DNA of 64,000 nt from Acidobacteriota bacterium (GTDB taxonomy: Bacteria; Acidobacteriota; Terriglobia; Terriglobales; Acidobacteriaceae). Numbering within the stretch: the stretch's first letter is position 1; the number at the start of each line of letters is the position of its first letter. Shown piece by piece: positions 55,887 through 63,286 of the stretch. The notes under the pieces were generated by a model that made no database searches, was not told the DNA's origin, and saw only the letters and a program-made list of their open reading frames with translations. Position numbers and translations under genes: made by a program. The DNA lies in the NCBI GenBank assembly GCA_016196065.1, contig JACPYL010000010.1, positions 434,001 through 498,000 of the forward strand, in the 5' to 3' direction.

Positions 55887-57359
55887 GTGAGACCCAGGTT
55901 TGAACTTCTTGATCGCCCGTTGCTTGATCGCATCCTTGAAGAAGCGTTCGCGCTTCTCATGAATCCCGGTGTGAAAGTTTCCAGCCCCGAAGCGACGGAA
56001 CTGTTGGCCTCCGCTGGTGCCCGAGTCGAGGACGGCGTTGCTCACATCCCGGAGCCACTCGCTCGTCGTGCCCTGCAGTCCGCTCCCCGTGAATTCTTTC
56101 TCTACGATCGCGCCGGCCAGTCGGCCGTGCACTACGGTGCCGACGAGGTTCATTTCGATCCCGGCTCTTCCTGCCTCAACGTGCTTGATCCAGACACTCT
56201 GCAGCCGCGCCTGGCGCAGTCCGCCGATCTGGTGCGGCTCATTCAAGTAGCCGAGACTTTGCCGCAGTACGCAGCGCAATCTACGGCCGTCGTCTGCAAC
56301 GACATTCCTTCGGAGATTGGCGACTTCTACCGCTTGCTGTTGGTGTTGTGGCATTCCAACAAGCCAATCGTCACGGGCGCATTCAGCGCGGACACTCTGC
56401 AGGCCATGATCGACCTGCTGGCCGCTGATAGTGGCAGTCTCGATGCGCTGAAGAGCAAGCCCAGAGCTGTGTTCGACGTGTGTCCTTCTCCTCCGTTGCA
56501 CTGGACCGAGTTCGCCGCGTACAACCTCGTTGCGTTGGCGCGCGCCGGCATTCCCGCCGAACTGATCTCGATGCCACTCGCAGGCGCTACGGGACCAGTT
56601 ACGCTCGCAGGCTCGGTCGTGCAACACGCCGCCGAAAGTATCAGCGGTATCACGATTCATCAACTCGCAGCGCCTGGTGCTCCGATTGTGTGGGGAGGGG
56701 CTCCAGCCATCTTCGATATGAGTACGGGCGGCGCTCCCATGGGAGCCATCGAAACCGCCATGCTGAACATTGCCTGCACGCAAGTCGGCAAATATCTGGG
56801 CCTACCCACGCATGCCTACCTGGTGGCGACCGACTCTAAACTGGTCGACGCGCAAGCCGGCATGGAGAGCAGCATCTCTGCCGCACTCGGTGCAATGGCG
56901 GGCATCAACATGATTTCCGGCGCTGGCATGTTGGATTCGCTGGCCTGCCACAGCGTGGAGAAGTTAGTCGTCGATGCCGAAGCAATCGCGTCCGCGCAAA
57001 GACTGGTCGCTGGAATTGAACCGCGCACCGAGAGCCTGGCGGTCAACATGTTTGCCCAGGTCGGATTCCACGGCGACTTCCTCAAGTTGAAAGAGACTCG
57101 AGCGCTGTTCCGAAGCGAACAGCATTTTCCTTCTGCGGTCATCGATCGCAGCGCCCGCGAAGAACCCGAGAACGCACCGCCACGCAACGCATTCGATCGC
57201 GCCCGCGATCGTGTCGACCAGTTGAGTGCGTCCTACTCGCAACCAACCCTCTCACCGCGCGTGAAGCAGGATCTTCTTACCATCGCCTCGCGAGAAGCCA
57301 AACGCGCGGGACTTCAGTATCTGCCGGGCATTGAACAACCACTGCGGTCAACCATGTAG
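55887..57359 (+). CDS. Trimethylamine methyltransferase (MttB) superfamily protein, non-pyrrolysine type
   Basis: 490 aa from a GTG at 55887, 2 bp after the corrinoid-protein stop. MttB-like barrel with FELLDRPLLDRILEEAFALLMNPGVKV, VHFDPGSSCLNVLDPDTLQPR, PVTLAGSVVQHAAESISGITIHQLAAPGAPIVWGGAPAIFDM, LGAMAGINMISGAGMLDS. The frame has no internal amber codon, so it is not a true pyrrolysine MttB. Related proteins without pyrrolysine demethylate glycine betaine or other quaternary amines. No corrinoid activator gene (RamA type) is in the window. The methyl donor is unknown. Confidence 0.88.
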   Translation: MRPRFELLDRPLLDRILEEAFALLMNPGVKVSSPEATELLASAGARVEDGVAHIPEPLARRALQSAPREFFLYDRAGQSAVHYGADEVHFDPGSSCLNVLDPDTLQPRLAQSADLVRLIQVAETLPQYAAQSTAVVCNDIPSEIGDFYRLLLVLWHSNKPIVTGAFSADTLQAMIDLLAADSGSLDALKSKPRAVFDVCPSPPLHWTEFAAYNLVALARAGIPAELISMPLAGATGPVTLAGSVVQHAAESISGITIHQLAAPGAPIVWGGAPAIFDMSTGGAPMGAIETAMLNIACTQVGKYLGLPTHAYLVATDSKLVDAQAGMESSISAALGAMAGINMISGAGMLDSLACHSVEKLVVDAEAIASAQRLVAGIEPRTESLAVNMFAQVGFHGDFLKLKETRALFRSEQHFPSAVIDRSAREEPENAPPRNAFDRARDRVDQLSASYSQPTLSPRVKQDLLTIASREAKRAGLQYLPGIEQPLRSTM

Positions 57360-57386
57360 GAATAGATTTACCCGAAACCAGTTACC

Positions 57387-58505
57387 TCAGAAGACCAGCG
57401 ACCAGTTGAGAAACGCCGTAAACCACACTAAGTTCAGAAATCCGAAAGCGGCAAGATAGAAACCAAACTGTTTCCCATTCCACCGTCGCGCCGCGTAGCT
57501 ACCGAGCATCACAAACGCCGGATAAACCGGCAGCAGGTACCGCGCCGCACCGAGCAGCGGACGTCCCGTGTAGAGCAGCATTTGAAGGATGACGGCGCAG
57601 GCAAACAGTTTGTCTTCCAGACGCACCTCACGCCGCAAGCTGAGAGCCAGCATCAGCACGACCAACCCCAGTTTGATCGCCAACAGTCCATCGTGTTCGA
57701 TCACAATGATTCGTAGAGCTTCGCGGACACTCGCCCATGGTGGCGCGAGGGTTGCGCCCTGGTAGATTCGATATGCCTCGACCACCGAAAGTCTTCCAGT
57801 CCACCGCAGCCATCCCCAATAGCTGAGCAATCCAATGGGCGTGAGCAGCACGATCATCGACGAAACACGCCGGCTGCGTAACGCCAGCAACGCCAGAGGA
57901 ATCGCCACGAGCACTCCCGAAGGACGGCACACTCCCGCCAGAACCCCGCACAGTGTCGCGGGCCACCATCGTTCATCGCGAGCAAAGATCACCGCCCACA
58001 GGATCAGCGCGAGTAGCAACGATTCTGCATAGCCCGCAAATAACACGAAGCTGGTCGGCCACACGCAGACCAGCAAAATCATGCGGACTCTTGCTTCGCC
58101 GGCCAATTCTGCCCGTCCCAGCCGCAGCAGACCCAGGAAGAAAAAAAAGGCGGCCACAGTTGAGACGAGAAGAGCCGCCACAGTCACCGGCAATGCCAAT
58201 CTCGCGGATCGAATTGCTGCCGGATAAAGAGGATAGAAAACCACTCCCTGCGGAAGATCGTAACCGTGCTGACTAATCCGCAGATACCACAGCGTGTCGA
58301 AGCGCTCCCAGACTCCCACGAGCGCATAGTGCCAGTCGCCCGGCGTCGCCAGATTCTCGGTGAGTGCGTTGCTATGAATCAGCGTCGGATCAGGATGGAG
58401 AATGAAAGAAAGCACACCCGCGAGCACTGAATAGAAAATCCGCAACGCGAATGCGAGAGTCAGGGCGATCTTCCAGTCGGGCCACTCTTCCATCCTGCGC
58501 AACAT
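57387..58505 (-). CDS. Membrane glycosyltransferase, PIG-V/mannosyltransferase-like
   Basis: 372 aa from the ATG at 58505. The longer open frame would overlap the divergent carboxylase gene, so I use the internal start. About ten hydrophobic helices are seen. The first loop has HYALVGVWERFDTLWYLRISQHGYD, an acidic D-x-x-W pattern typical of GT-C enzymes, followed by FYPLYPAAIRSARLAL and SFVLFAGYAESLLLALILW as in PIG-V-like mannosyltransferases. It likely uses a lipid-linked sugar on the outer face of the inner membrane. Acceptor unknown. Confidence 0.8.
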   Translation of the reverse strand: MLRRMEEWPDWKIALTLAFALRIFYSVLAGVLSFILHPDPTLIHSNALTENLATPGDWHYALVGVWERFDTLWYLRISQHGYDLPQGVVFYPLYPAAIRSARLALPVTVAALLVSTVAAFFFFLGLLRLGRAELAGEARVRMILLVCVWPTSFVLFAGYAESLLLALILWAVIFARDERWWPATLCGVLAGVCRPSGVLVAIPLALLALRSRRVSSMIVLLTPIGLLSYWGWLRWTGRLSVVEAYRIYQGATLAPPWASVREALRIIVIEHDGLLAIKLGLVVLMLALSLRREVRLEDKLFACAVILQMLLYTGRPLLGAARYLLPVYPAFVMLGSYAARRWNGKQFGFYLAAFGFLNLVWFTAFLNWSLVF

Positions 58506-58628
58506 TTCAGGATTGTAGCGCCCAGCCCGGTCACACTCGGAAACAAACGCACTGCCCGTCACTCGCCGGTAGACCGGGCGCAGAAGCCTCAGTCCCGCTG
58601 GTATAGTAGTTTGTTCGCGAGCGCACTC

Positions 58629-60329
58629 ATGGCTGACAAGACCGACTCCACCGCGATGACTGTGAACAACGTCCTCCCTACCAAGGTGGACCCCAGTTCG
58701 CTGCGCTTCGAATCCAACATGCGCGCTCTTGCCGACCTGGTTGCTCAAGTCCGCAATGAAGAAGAGATCATTCGCGAAGGCGGCGGTCCAAAGGCAATTG
58801 AAAACCAGCACTCCAAAGGGCGCCTTACCGCCCGCGAACGCATCAACCTGCTGGTTGATCCCGGTTCATTTTTTGAACTCGGAAGTTTTGCTGCCCACGG
58901 CATGTATGAGGAGTGGGGATCCGCTCCTGCCGCTGGCGTGATCACCGGATTGGCCCGAGTTCATACGCGTCTCGTCATGTTGATCGTGAACGACGCCACC
59001 GTAAAGGCCGGGGCCTTTTTCCCGATGACCGCGAAAAAGGTTATTCGCGCGCAGAACATTGCGATCGAAAACCGTATTCCGACCATCTACCTAGTGGATT
59101 CCGCTGGCGTGTTTCTTCCTCTGCAGGAAGATGTTTTCCCCGACACCGACGACTTCGGCCGCGTCTTCCGCAACAATGCGGTCATGTCCGCGATGGGGAT
59201 TCCGCAAATTGCCGCCATTATGGGGATGTGCGTCGCTGGCGGCGGCTACCTTCCCGTGATGTGCGACAACGTACTCATGACCGATGGCAGTGGACTATTT
59301 TTAGCCGGCCCCGCGTTAGTGCAAGCCGCTATCGGACAGAAAGTTTCCGCTGAAGAACTGGGCGGAGCCGCGATGCACGCTGCCATCAGCGGCACGGTGG
59401 ACTTCCGCGAGCCGAACGATCAGTCCTGCCTGGCGCGCATCCGCTCGTTGGTAGAGAAATGGGGCTATCGCCGCCGCTCGCTCTGGGATCGCAAACAGCC
59501 GATCGATCCTGCCATGACAGCCGAAGAGATCTACGGCATCTACGACTCCTCGCCGGCGCGGCCTTACGACATGAAAGAAGTCCTGGCACGGATCGTCGAC
59601 GAAAGCCGATTCGACGAATACAAAGCCGAATATGGCAAGACAATTATCTGTGGGTATGCGCGCATTGGTGGATTCGCCGTCGGCATCGTTGCCAATCAGA
59701 AACTGCACGCCCAACAGACTGACCATGAAGGCCACAAACGCGTTGAGTTCGGCGGTGTCATCTACACCGAGTCTGCCGAAAAAGCCGCGCGCTTCATCAT
59801 GGACTGCAACCAGAACCTCGTTCCTCTCGTTTTTCTTCATGATGTCAACGGCTTCATGGTAGGCCGCGACGCGGAATGGAGCGGCATCATCAAAGCTGGA
59901 GCCAAGCTGGTGAATGCTGTGTCGAACTCCGTTGTCCCGAAGATCACCGTGATTGTCGGTGGCTCCTTTGGAGCAGGACACTATGCCATGTGCGGCAAAG
60001 CGTATGACCCGCGTTTCGTATTCGCGTGGCCGACTGCAAGGTACGCGGTCATGAGTGGAGAGTCCGCCGCCGGCACGCTGGTAGAAATCAAAGTCAAGCA
60101 ACTCGAACGCAGTGGCAAGAAGTTGACCGACGAAGAAAAGAAAGAACTCTTCGATTCCGTGAAGAAGACTTACGACGAACAGACCGATCCGCGGTATGGC
60201 GCTGCCCGCCTGTGGATAGACAAGATCATCGATCCAATGGAGACGCGGCAGGCGATCACCCAAGCTCTCGAAGCCGCAGCGCTGAATCCGGAAGTGCCGG
60301 AGTTCAGGGTGGGAGTGCTGCAGACATGA
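58629..60329 (+). CDS. Acyl-CoA carboxylase beta subunit (methylcrotonyl/propionyl-CoA carboxylase type)
   Basis: 566 aa from the ATG at 58629; a TTG at 58611 is less likely. Carboxyltransferase signatures: ENQHSKGRLTARERINLLVDPGSFFELG, YLVDSAGVFLPLQEDVFPD, AAIMGMCVAGGGYLPVMCDNVLMTDGSGLFLAGP, and the C-terminal GGSFGAGHYAMCGKAYDPRFVFAWPTARYAVM. The FLPLQ-type motif and overall length are closest to the methylcrotonyl-CoA carboxylase beta subunit, which fits the HMG-CoA lyase and hydratase downstream in leucine breakdown. Propionyl-CoA specificity cannot be excluded. The biotin subunit is not in the window. Confidence 0.9.
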   Translation: MADKTDSTAMTVNNVLPTKVDPSSLRFESNMRALADLVAQVRNEEEIIREGGGPKAIENQHSKGRLTARERINLLVDPGSFFELGSFAAHGMYEEWGSAPAAGVITGLARVHTRLVMLIVNDATVKAGAFFPMTAKKVIRAQNIAIENRIPTIYLVDSAGVFLPLQEDVFPDTDDFGRVFRNNAVMSAMGIPQIAAIMGMCVAGGGYLPVMCDNVLMTDGSGLFLAGPALVQAAIGQKVSAEELGGAAMHAAISGTVDFREPNDQSCLARIRSLVEKWGYRRRSLWDRKQPIDPAMTAEEIYGIYDSSPARPYDMKEVLARIVDESRFDEYKAEYGKTIICGYARIGGFAVGIVANQKLHAQQTDHEGHKRVEFGGVIYTESAEKAARFIMDCNQNLVPLVFLHDVNGFMVGRDAEWSGIIKAGAKLVNAVSNSVVPKITVIVGGSFGAGHYAMCGKAYDPRFVFAWPTARYAVMSGESAAGTLVEIKVKQLERSGKKLTDEEKKELFDSVKKTYDEQTDPRYGAARLWIDKIIDPMETRQAITQALEAAALNPEVPEFRVGVLQT

Positions 60330-60330
60330 T

Positions 60331-60567
60331 TCACCACGGAGACACGGAGCAAACTTCTTCAAGAAGCTCTCACGGAGAAGATATTTGGAGCCGCGATTGA
60401 AGTTTATCGCGCACACGAGGCGCAACTTCTGAAATATCTGAAGCGGACCAACAAGGAATCGGTCTGATCATCAACTTCAATGTTGCAGTGTTAGTAAAAG
60501 GCGGCATCGTGAGAGAGGTTTTATGAAGCATTCGGTTTTCTCCGTGCCTCCGTGTCTCCGTGGTGAA
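60331..60567. mobile_element. Shrunken repeat-bounded cassette (GxxExxY remnant)
   Basis: A perfect 20-bp inverted repeat bounds the element: TTCACCACGGAGACACGGAG at 60331-60350 and its exact complement at 60548-60567. Between them lie only broken parts of a GxxExxY gene (separate entry). The 237-bp size is like a miniature non-autonomous derivative. The right repeat ends 1 bp before the start codon of HMG-CoA lyase. Confidence 0.6.
60370..60526 (+). pseudogene. Degraded GxxExxY protein gene
   Basis: One frame reads LTEKIFGAAIEVYRA, the start of the GxxExxY family with its G-A-A-I-E-V-Y core, joined directly to HEAQLLKYLKRTNKESV, which belongs near the C-terminus. After a frameshift comes GLIINFNVAVLVKGGIVREVL and TGA, again family-like. 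About 60 central residues are deleted and the frame is broken. It is flanked by the 20-bp inverted repeats. Family assignment is by remembered motif. Confidence 0.65.
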
Positions 60568-60568
60568 A

Positions 60569-61444
60569 ATGTCTGAAGGTATCAAACTCATCGAATGTCC
60601 CCGCGATGCCTGGCAAGGCCTCAAAGGCCAGATTCCGACCGATCTGAAAGCTAACTATCTGCAGGCGCTGATCAGCGCCGGATTCAAGCACATCGATGCC
60701 GTCTCGTTCGTCTCTCCCAATGCTGTCCCGCAGATGGCCGATTCCGAAGATGTTCTGAAGCAACTCGATCCCCCCGATGACGTAGAGATCATCGGTATCG
60801 TCGTCAACGAGAAGGGTGCGCAGCGGGCGATCAAGACGGAAGCCGTTCGCACACTCGGTTTTCCGTATTCCATTTCCCCGACATTCCTCGAAAACAATCA
60901 GCGCCAGACTCTTGAAGATGCGATTGAGGAGCTAGAAAAGATCGAGAAGCTAGCGAGCGACGCCGGCCTCGAAACCGTCGTCTACATCTCGATGGCATTC
61001 GGCAATCCCTACGGCGACCTCTGGACGATTGAGGAAGTGGTCGAAGCTGTCGCCCTGCTCGAAGCGCAGGATATCCACATGATCTCGCTCGCCGACACGG
61101 TGGGCATGGCCTCTCCAGAGAAGATCAAAGAAGTTGTTGCCGCCGTGATGGCGAAATATGACTATCTCGAAATCGGCGTTCACCTGCACAGTCGTCGCGA
61201 TGAGGCCGCCGCGAAAGTGCTCGCCGCCTATGATGCCGGATGCCGCCGCTTCGATTCTGCGATTGGAGGCCTGGGCGGATGCCCGTTCGCACAGGATGAC
61301 CTGGTCGGAAATTTACCGACCGAAAAAGTGATCGAAGCACTGAAGTCGCGCGGCACGCAGTTGCCTGTGTTGAAGTCGCTGGATGGGCTCGTAAGAGCAT
61401 CGACGGAGATTGGTGCGCGCTATAAGGCGGCTTTAGAGCAATAA
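60569..61444 (+). CDS. Hydroxymethylglutaryl-CoA lyase
   Basis: 291 aa from the ATG at 60569. HMG-CoA lyase features: IKLIECPRDAWQGLKGQIPTDLKANYLQALISAGFKHIDAVSFVSP (substrate and metal region), EIGVHLHSRRDEAAAKVLAAYDAG (H-x-H metal ligands), and FDSAIGGLGGCPFAQDDLVGNLPTE with the catalytic Cys in GGLGGCPFA. It splits HMG-CoA to acetoacetate and acetyl-CoA, the last step of leucine breakdown. It starts 1 bp after the inverted repeat of the remnant element, so the repeat may supply part of its translation start region. Confidence 0.95.
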   Translation: MSEGIKLIECPRDAWQGLKGQIPTDLKANYLQALISAGFKHIDAVSFVSPNAVPQMADSEDVLKQLDPPDDVEIIGIVVNEKGAQRAIKTEAVRTLGFPYSISPTFLENNQRQTLEDAIEELEKIEKLASDAGLETVVYISMAFGNPYGDLWTIEEVVEAVALLEAQDIHMISLADTVGMASPEKIKEVVAAVMAKYDYLEIGVHLHSRRDEAAAKVLAAYDAGCRRFDSAIGGLGGCPFAQDDLVGNLPTEKVIEALKSRGTQLPVLKSLDGLVRASTEIGARYKAALEQ

Positions 61445-61485
61445 AGCCCGCGTTAGAGCCATAAAGCCTGCAGGCAATTTGGAGA

Positions 61486-61590
61486 CTGTCATCCTGAGCG
61501 AAGCGAAGGACCTGCTGTCCTCGGGGCACGAAGGGAAAGCAAATCCTTCGCTCGTCCTCGGCTTCGCCTCCGGACGGCTCAGGATGACAG
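61486..61590. repeat. Palindromic dispersed repeat (about 105 bp)
   Basis: Ends are perfectly inverted: CTGTCATCCTGAGC at 61486-61499 and GCTCAGGATGACAG at 61577-61590. The left 30 bp recur inverted at 61962-61991 with a single mismatch (29/30). This is the CATCCTGAGCGAAGCGAAGG-type repeat, seen widely in environmental bacterial genomes in my recollection. Confidence 0.8.
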
Positions 61591-61991
61591 TGCGCAATTG
61601 CGCCTCCCAAAACCGAACAAAACGGTTGTGATGAACGGCACCGCAATCGACCGTCAAAGCCGCCATCCTGCAGCGTGCCCAATTTCTACGTCTACATCAT
61701 GGCGAGCAAATCCCGTGTCCTTTATGTGGGCGTCACGAGTGATATTAGAAACAGAGTCTGGGAACACAAGCACGGCGAACTTCCTGGCTTCACCAGCAAA
61801 TATCAAGTCCATCGTCTTGTATACTTCGAACGGTTCCAGTATGTGACGCACGCCATCGCGCGCGAAAAAGCAATCAAAGGGTGGCTGCGAAAGAAGGAGA
61901 TTGCGCTCATCGAAGCGGAAAACCGTAGATGGGAAGACCTGAGCGACTCATGGTACAAGGAGCAGGTCCTTCGCTTCGCTCAGGATGGCAG
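61486..61991. mobile_element. GIY-YIG gene bracketed by 30-bp inverted repeats
   Basis: The GIY-YIG frame (from 61675) lies between two inverted 30-bp repeats (61486-61515 and 61962-61991; 29 of 30 match). The right copy is read through in frame as part of the protein tail (VLRFAQDGS). The whole unit is 506 bp. It could be a repeat-associated mobile unit, by analogy with REP sequences and RAYT transposases. I see no target-site duplication. Confidence 0.5.
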
Positions 61992-62022
61992 TTCTCATAG
62001 TAACAACGGCCCTGGTTACAAA
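61675..62022 (+). CDS. GIY-YIG nuclease domain (UPF0213/YhbQ-like), fused in frame to the next gene
   Basis: From the GTG at 61675: VYIMASKSRVLYVGVTSDIRNRVWEHKHGELPGFTSKY carries the family's Y-V-Y and Y-V-G forms of GIY-YIG and the catalytic-type R in RNRVWEHK. Then VYFERFQYVTHAIAREKAIKGWLRKKEIALIE and NRRWEDLSDSWYKE. Free-standing members of this family end about here (95 residues). Instead the frame continues through the repeat (VLRFAQDGSSHSNNGPGYK) without any stop into the enoyl-CoA hydratase at 62023, so a 376-residue fusion could be made. Confidence 0.78.
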
Positions 62023-62805
62023 ATGAACTACAGCACCCTTCAACTCGCATTCGAGCACGGCATCGCGACCGTCACTCTCAACCGTCCCGAGAAGCGCAAC
62101 GCGATCAGCTACGAGTTGATCGACGACCTCGGGCGTGCGCTGGATGAGGTGAAGATTTCATCTGCTCAAGTGCTGATTCTCACCGGAGCAGGGAAGGCCT
62201 TCTGCTCGGGCATGGACCTCGACAATCTGAAAGCGCTCACCGGTCGCACGCCGGAGCAAGGTCTCGCCGATACCAGGAAAATGGCGGCGTTGTTCCGCGG
62301 CCTCTACGATTTTCCCAAGCCGACCATTGCCGCAGTCAACGGGGCCGCCGTGGCGGGAGGCACCGGACTCGCGACGCTCTGTGACTTTACTTTGGCAGTG
62401 CCGGAAGCCAAGTTCGGGTACACCGAGGTAAGAATTGGCTTCGTGCCCGCAATCGTTTCAACCTTCCTGCTCCGCCAGGTGGGAGAAAAAATTGCCCGCG
62501 ACTTACTGCTGACCGGCCGGCTCTTCGACGCTGAGGAGGCCCTGCGGATTGGCCTGATCAACGAAATCGTTTCACCAGAAAAATTGCACGCTCGCGCCCG
62601 TGAACTCGCAGCCCAGTTGATGGAGAATTCCCCCGCATCTCTCGCTTATACCAAGCGGCTGTTGAGCGATCACGCGCGCGAAGAACTGGATGCGCAGATT
62701 GAGTCCGCTGTCCGCGAGAACGCCGCCATCCGCGACACCCCCGATTTCCGCGAAGGGGTGACGTCATTTCTCGAAAAGCGCAAACCGAAGTGGACGGGGC
62801 AATGA
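62023..62805 (+). CDS. Enoyl-CoA hydratase, probably methylglutaconyl-CoA hydratase-type
   Basis: 260 aa from the ATG at 62023, where crotonase homology starts (MNYSTLQLAFEHGIATVTLNRPEKRNAIS). Oxyanion-hole segments VLILTGAGKAFCSGMDLDNLK and AAVNGAAVAGGTGLATLCDFTLAVPEAKFGYTEVRIGFVPAIVSTFLLRQVG, the latter holding the catalytic Glu position, then ARDLLLTGRLFDAEEALRIGLINEIV. Full length and full C-terminus. Between the carboxylase, HMG-CoA lyase and thioesterase genes its likely job is 3-methylglutaconyl-CoA hydration in leucine breakdown. There is no ribosome site before the ATG, and the upstream GIY-YIG frame runs straight in. Confidence 0.88.
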   Translation: MNYSTLQLAFEHGIATVTLNRPEKRNAISYELIDDLGRALDEVKISSAQVLILTGAGKAFCSGMDLDNLKALTGRTPEQGLADTRKMAALFRGLYDFPKPTIAAVNGAAVAGGTGLATLCDFTLAVPEAKFGYTEVRIGFVPAIVSTFLLRQVGEKIARDLLLTGRLFDAEEALRIGLINEIVSPEKLHARARELAAQLMENSPASLAYTKRLLSDHAREELDAQIESAVRENAAIRDTPDFREGVTSFLEKRKPKWTGQ

Positions 62806-63227
62806 ATCACGCGGTCAACGAAACCCGCATCCGTGTCCGCTACGCCGAGACCGATCAGATGGGGATCGTCTATCACTCCAACCATTTCATCTGGTTCGAA
62901 GTCGGGCGCGTTGAACTGCTGCGCCAACTTGGCTTCACCTACAAAGAAATGGAAAAGGAAGACGACTGCCACATCGCCGTCGTTGACGCGCGCTGCCGCT
63001 ACAAGGCTCCCGTGCTTTATGATGACGAGGTTCTGGTACGTACCTATCTGAAGAACGTTCGTGAAAAGCTTATCCACTTCGGATACGAACTGGTGCGCGC
63101 CGGAACCGGAGAATTACTCGCGGAAGGCGAGACCACGCACATCGTCGCCGACAGCCAGTTGAAGCCTAGATCTCTGCCGGAAAAATACATGAAAGCGTTC
63201 CGCGCAGCCGTCACAAAAGTCGAATAG
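62802..63227 (+). CDS. Acyl-CoA thioesterase, YbgC/FadM (4HBT) family
   Basis: 141 aa from the ATG at 62802, overlapping the hydratase stop by 4 bp (ATGA). Hot-dog fold signatures: RIRVRYAETDQMGIVYHSNHFIWFEVGRVELLRQLGF, with the catalytic Asp in ETDQMG, the Y-H-x-N-x-x-x-W-F pattern and CHIAVVDARCRYKAPVLYDDEVLV. It hydrolyses small acyl-CoA esters. It is co-translated with the hydratase. Confidence 0.93.
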   Translation: MNHAVNETRIRVRYAETDQMGIVYHSNHFIWFEVGRVELLRQLGFTYKEMEKEDDCHIAVVDARCRYKAPVLYDDEVLVRTYLKNVREKLIHFGYELVRAGTGELLAEGETTHIVADSQLKPRSLPEKYMKAFRAAVTKVE

Positions 63228-63278
63228 CGAACGACGAAGGACGAACGACCAACGACCAACGACCAACGACGAAACCGA
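63226..63278. repeat. Short tandem repeat of ACGACCA-type units
   Basis: CGAACGACGAAGGACGAACG is followed by three CAACGAC units, of about 7 bp each. It fills the space between the thioesterase stop and hutH. It codes for nothing evident. Confidence 0.75.
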
Positions 63279-63286
63279 GAACTCTT

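Noticed and set aside
55887..57359. Pyrrolysine-containing MttB
   Set aside because: There is no in-frame TAG; the frame runs 490 codons without a stop.
59316..60425. Minus-strand frame of 369 codons
   Set aside because: Shadow of the carboxylase beta gene; no domain or ribosome site.
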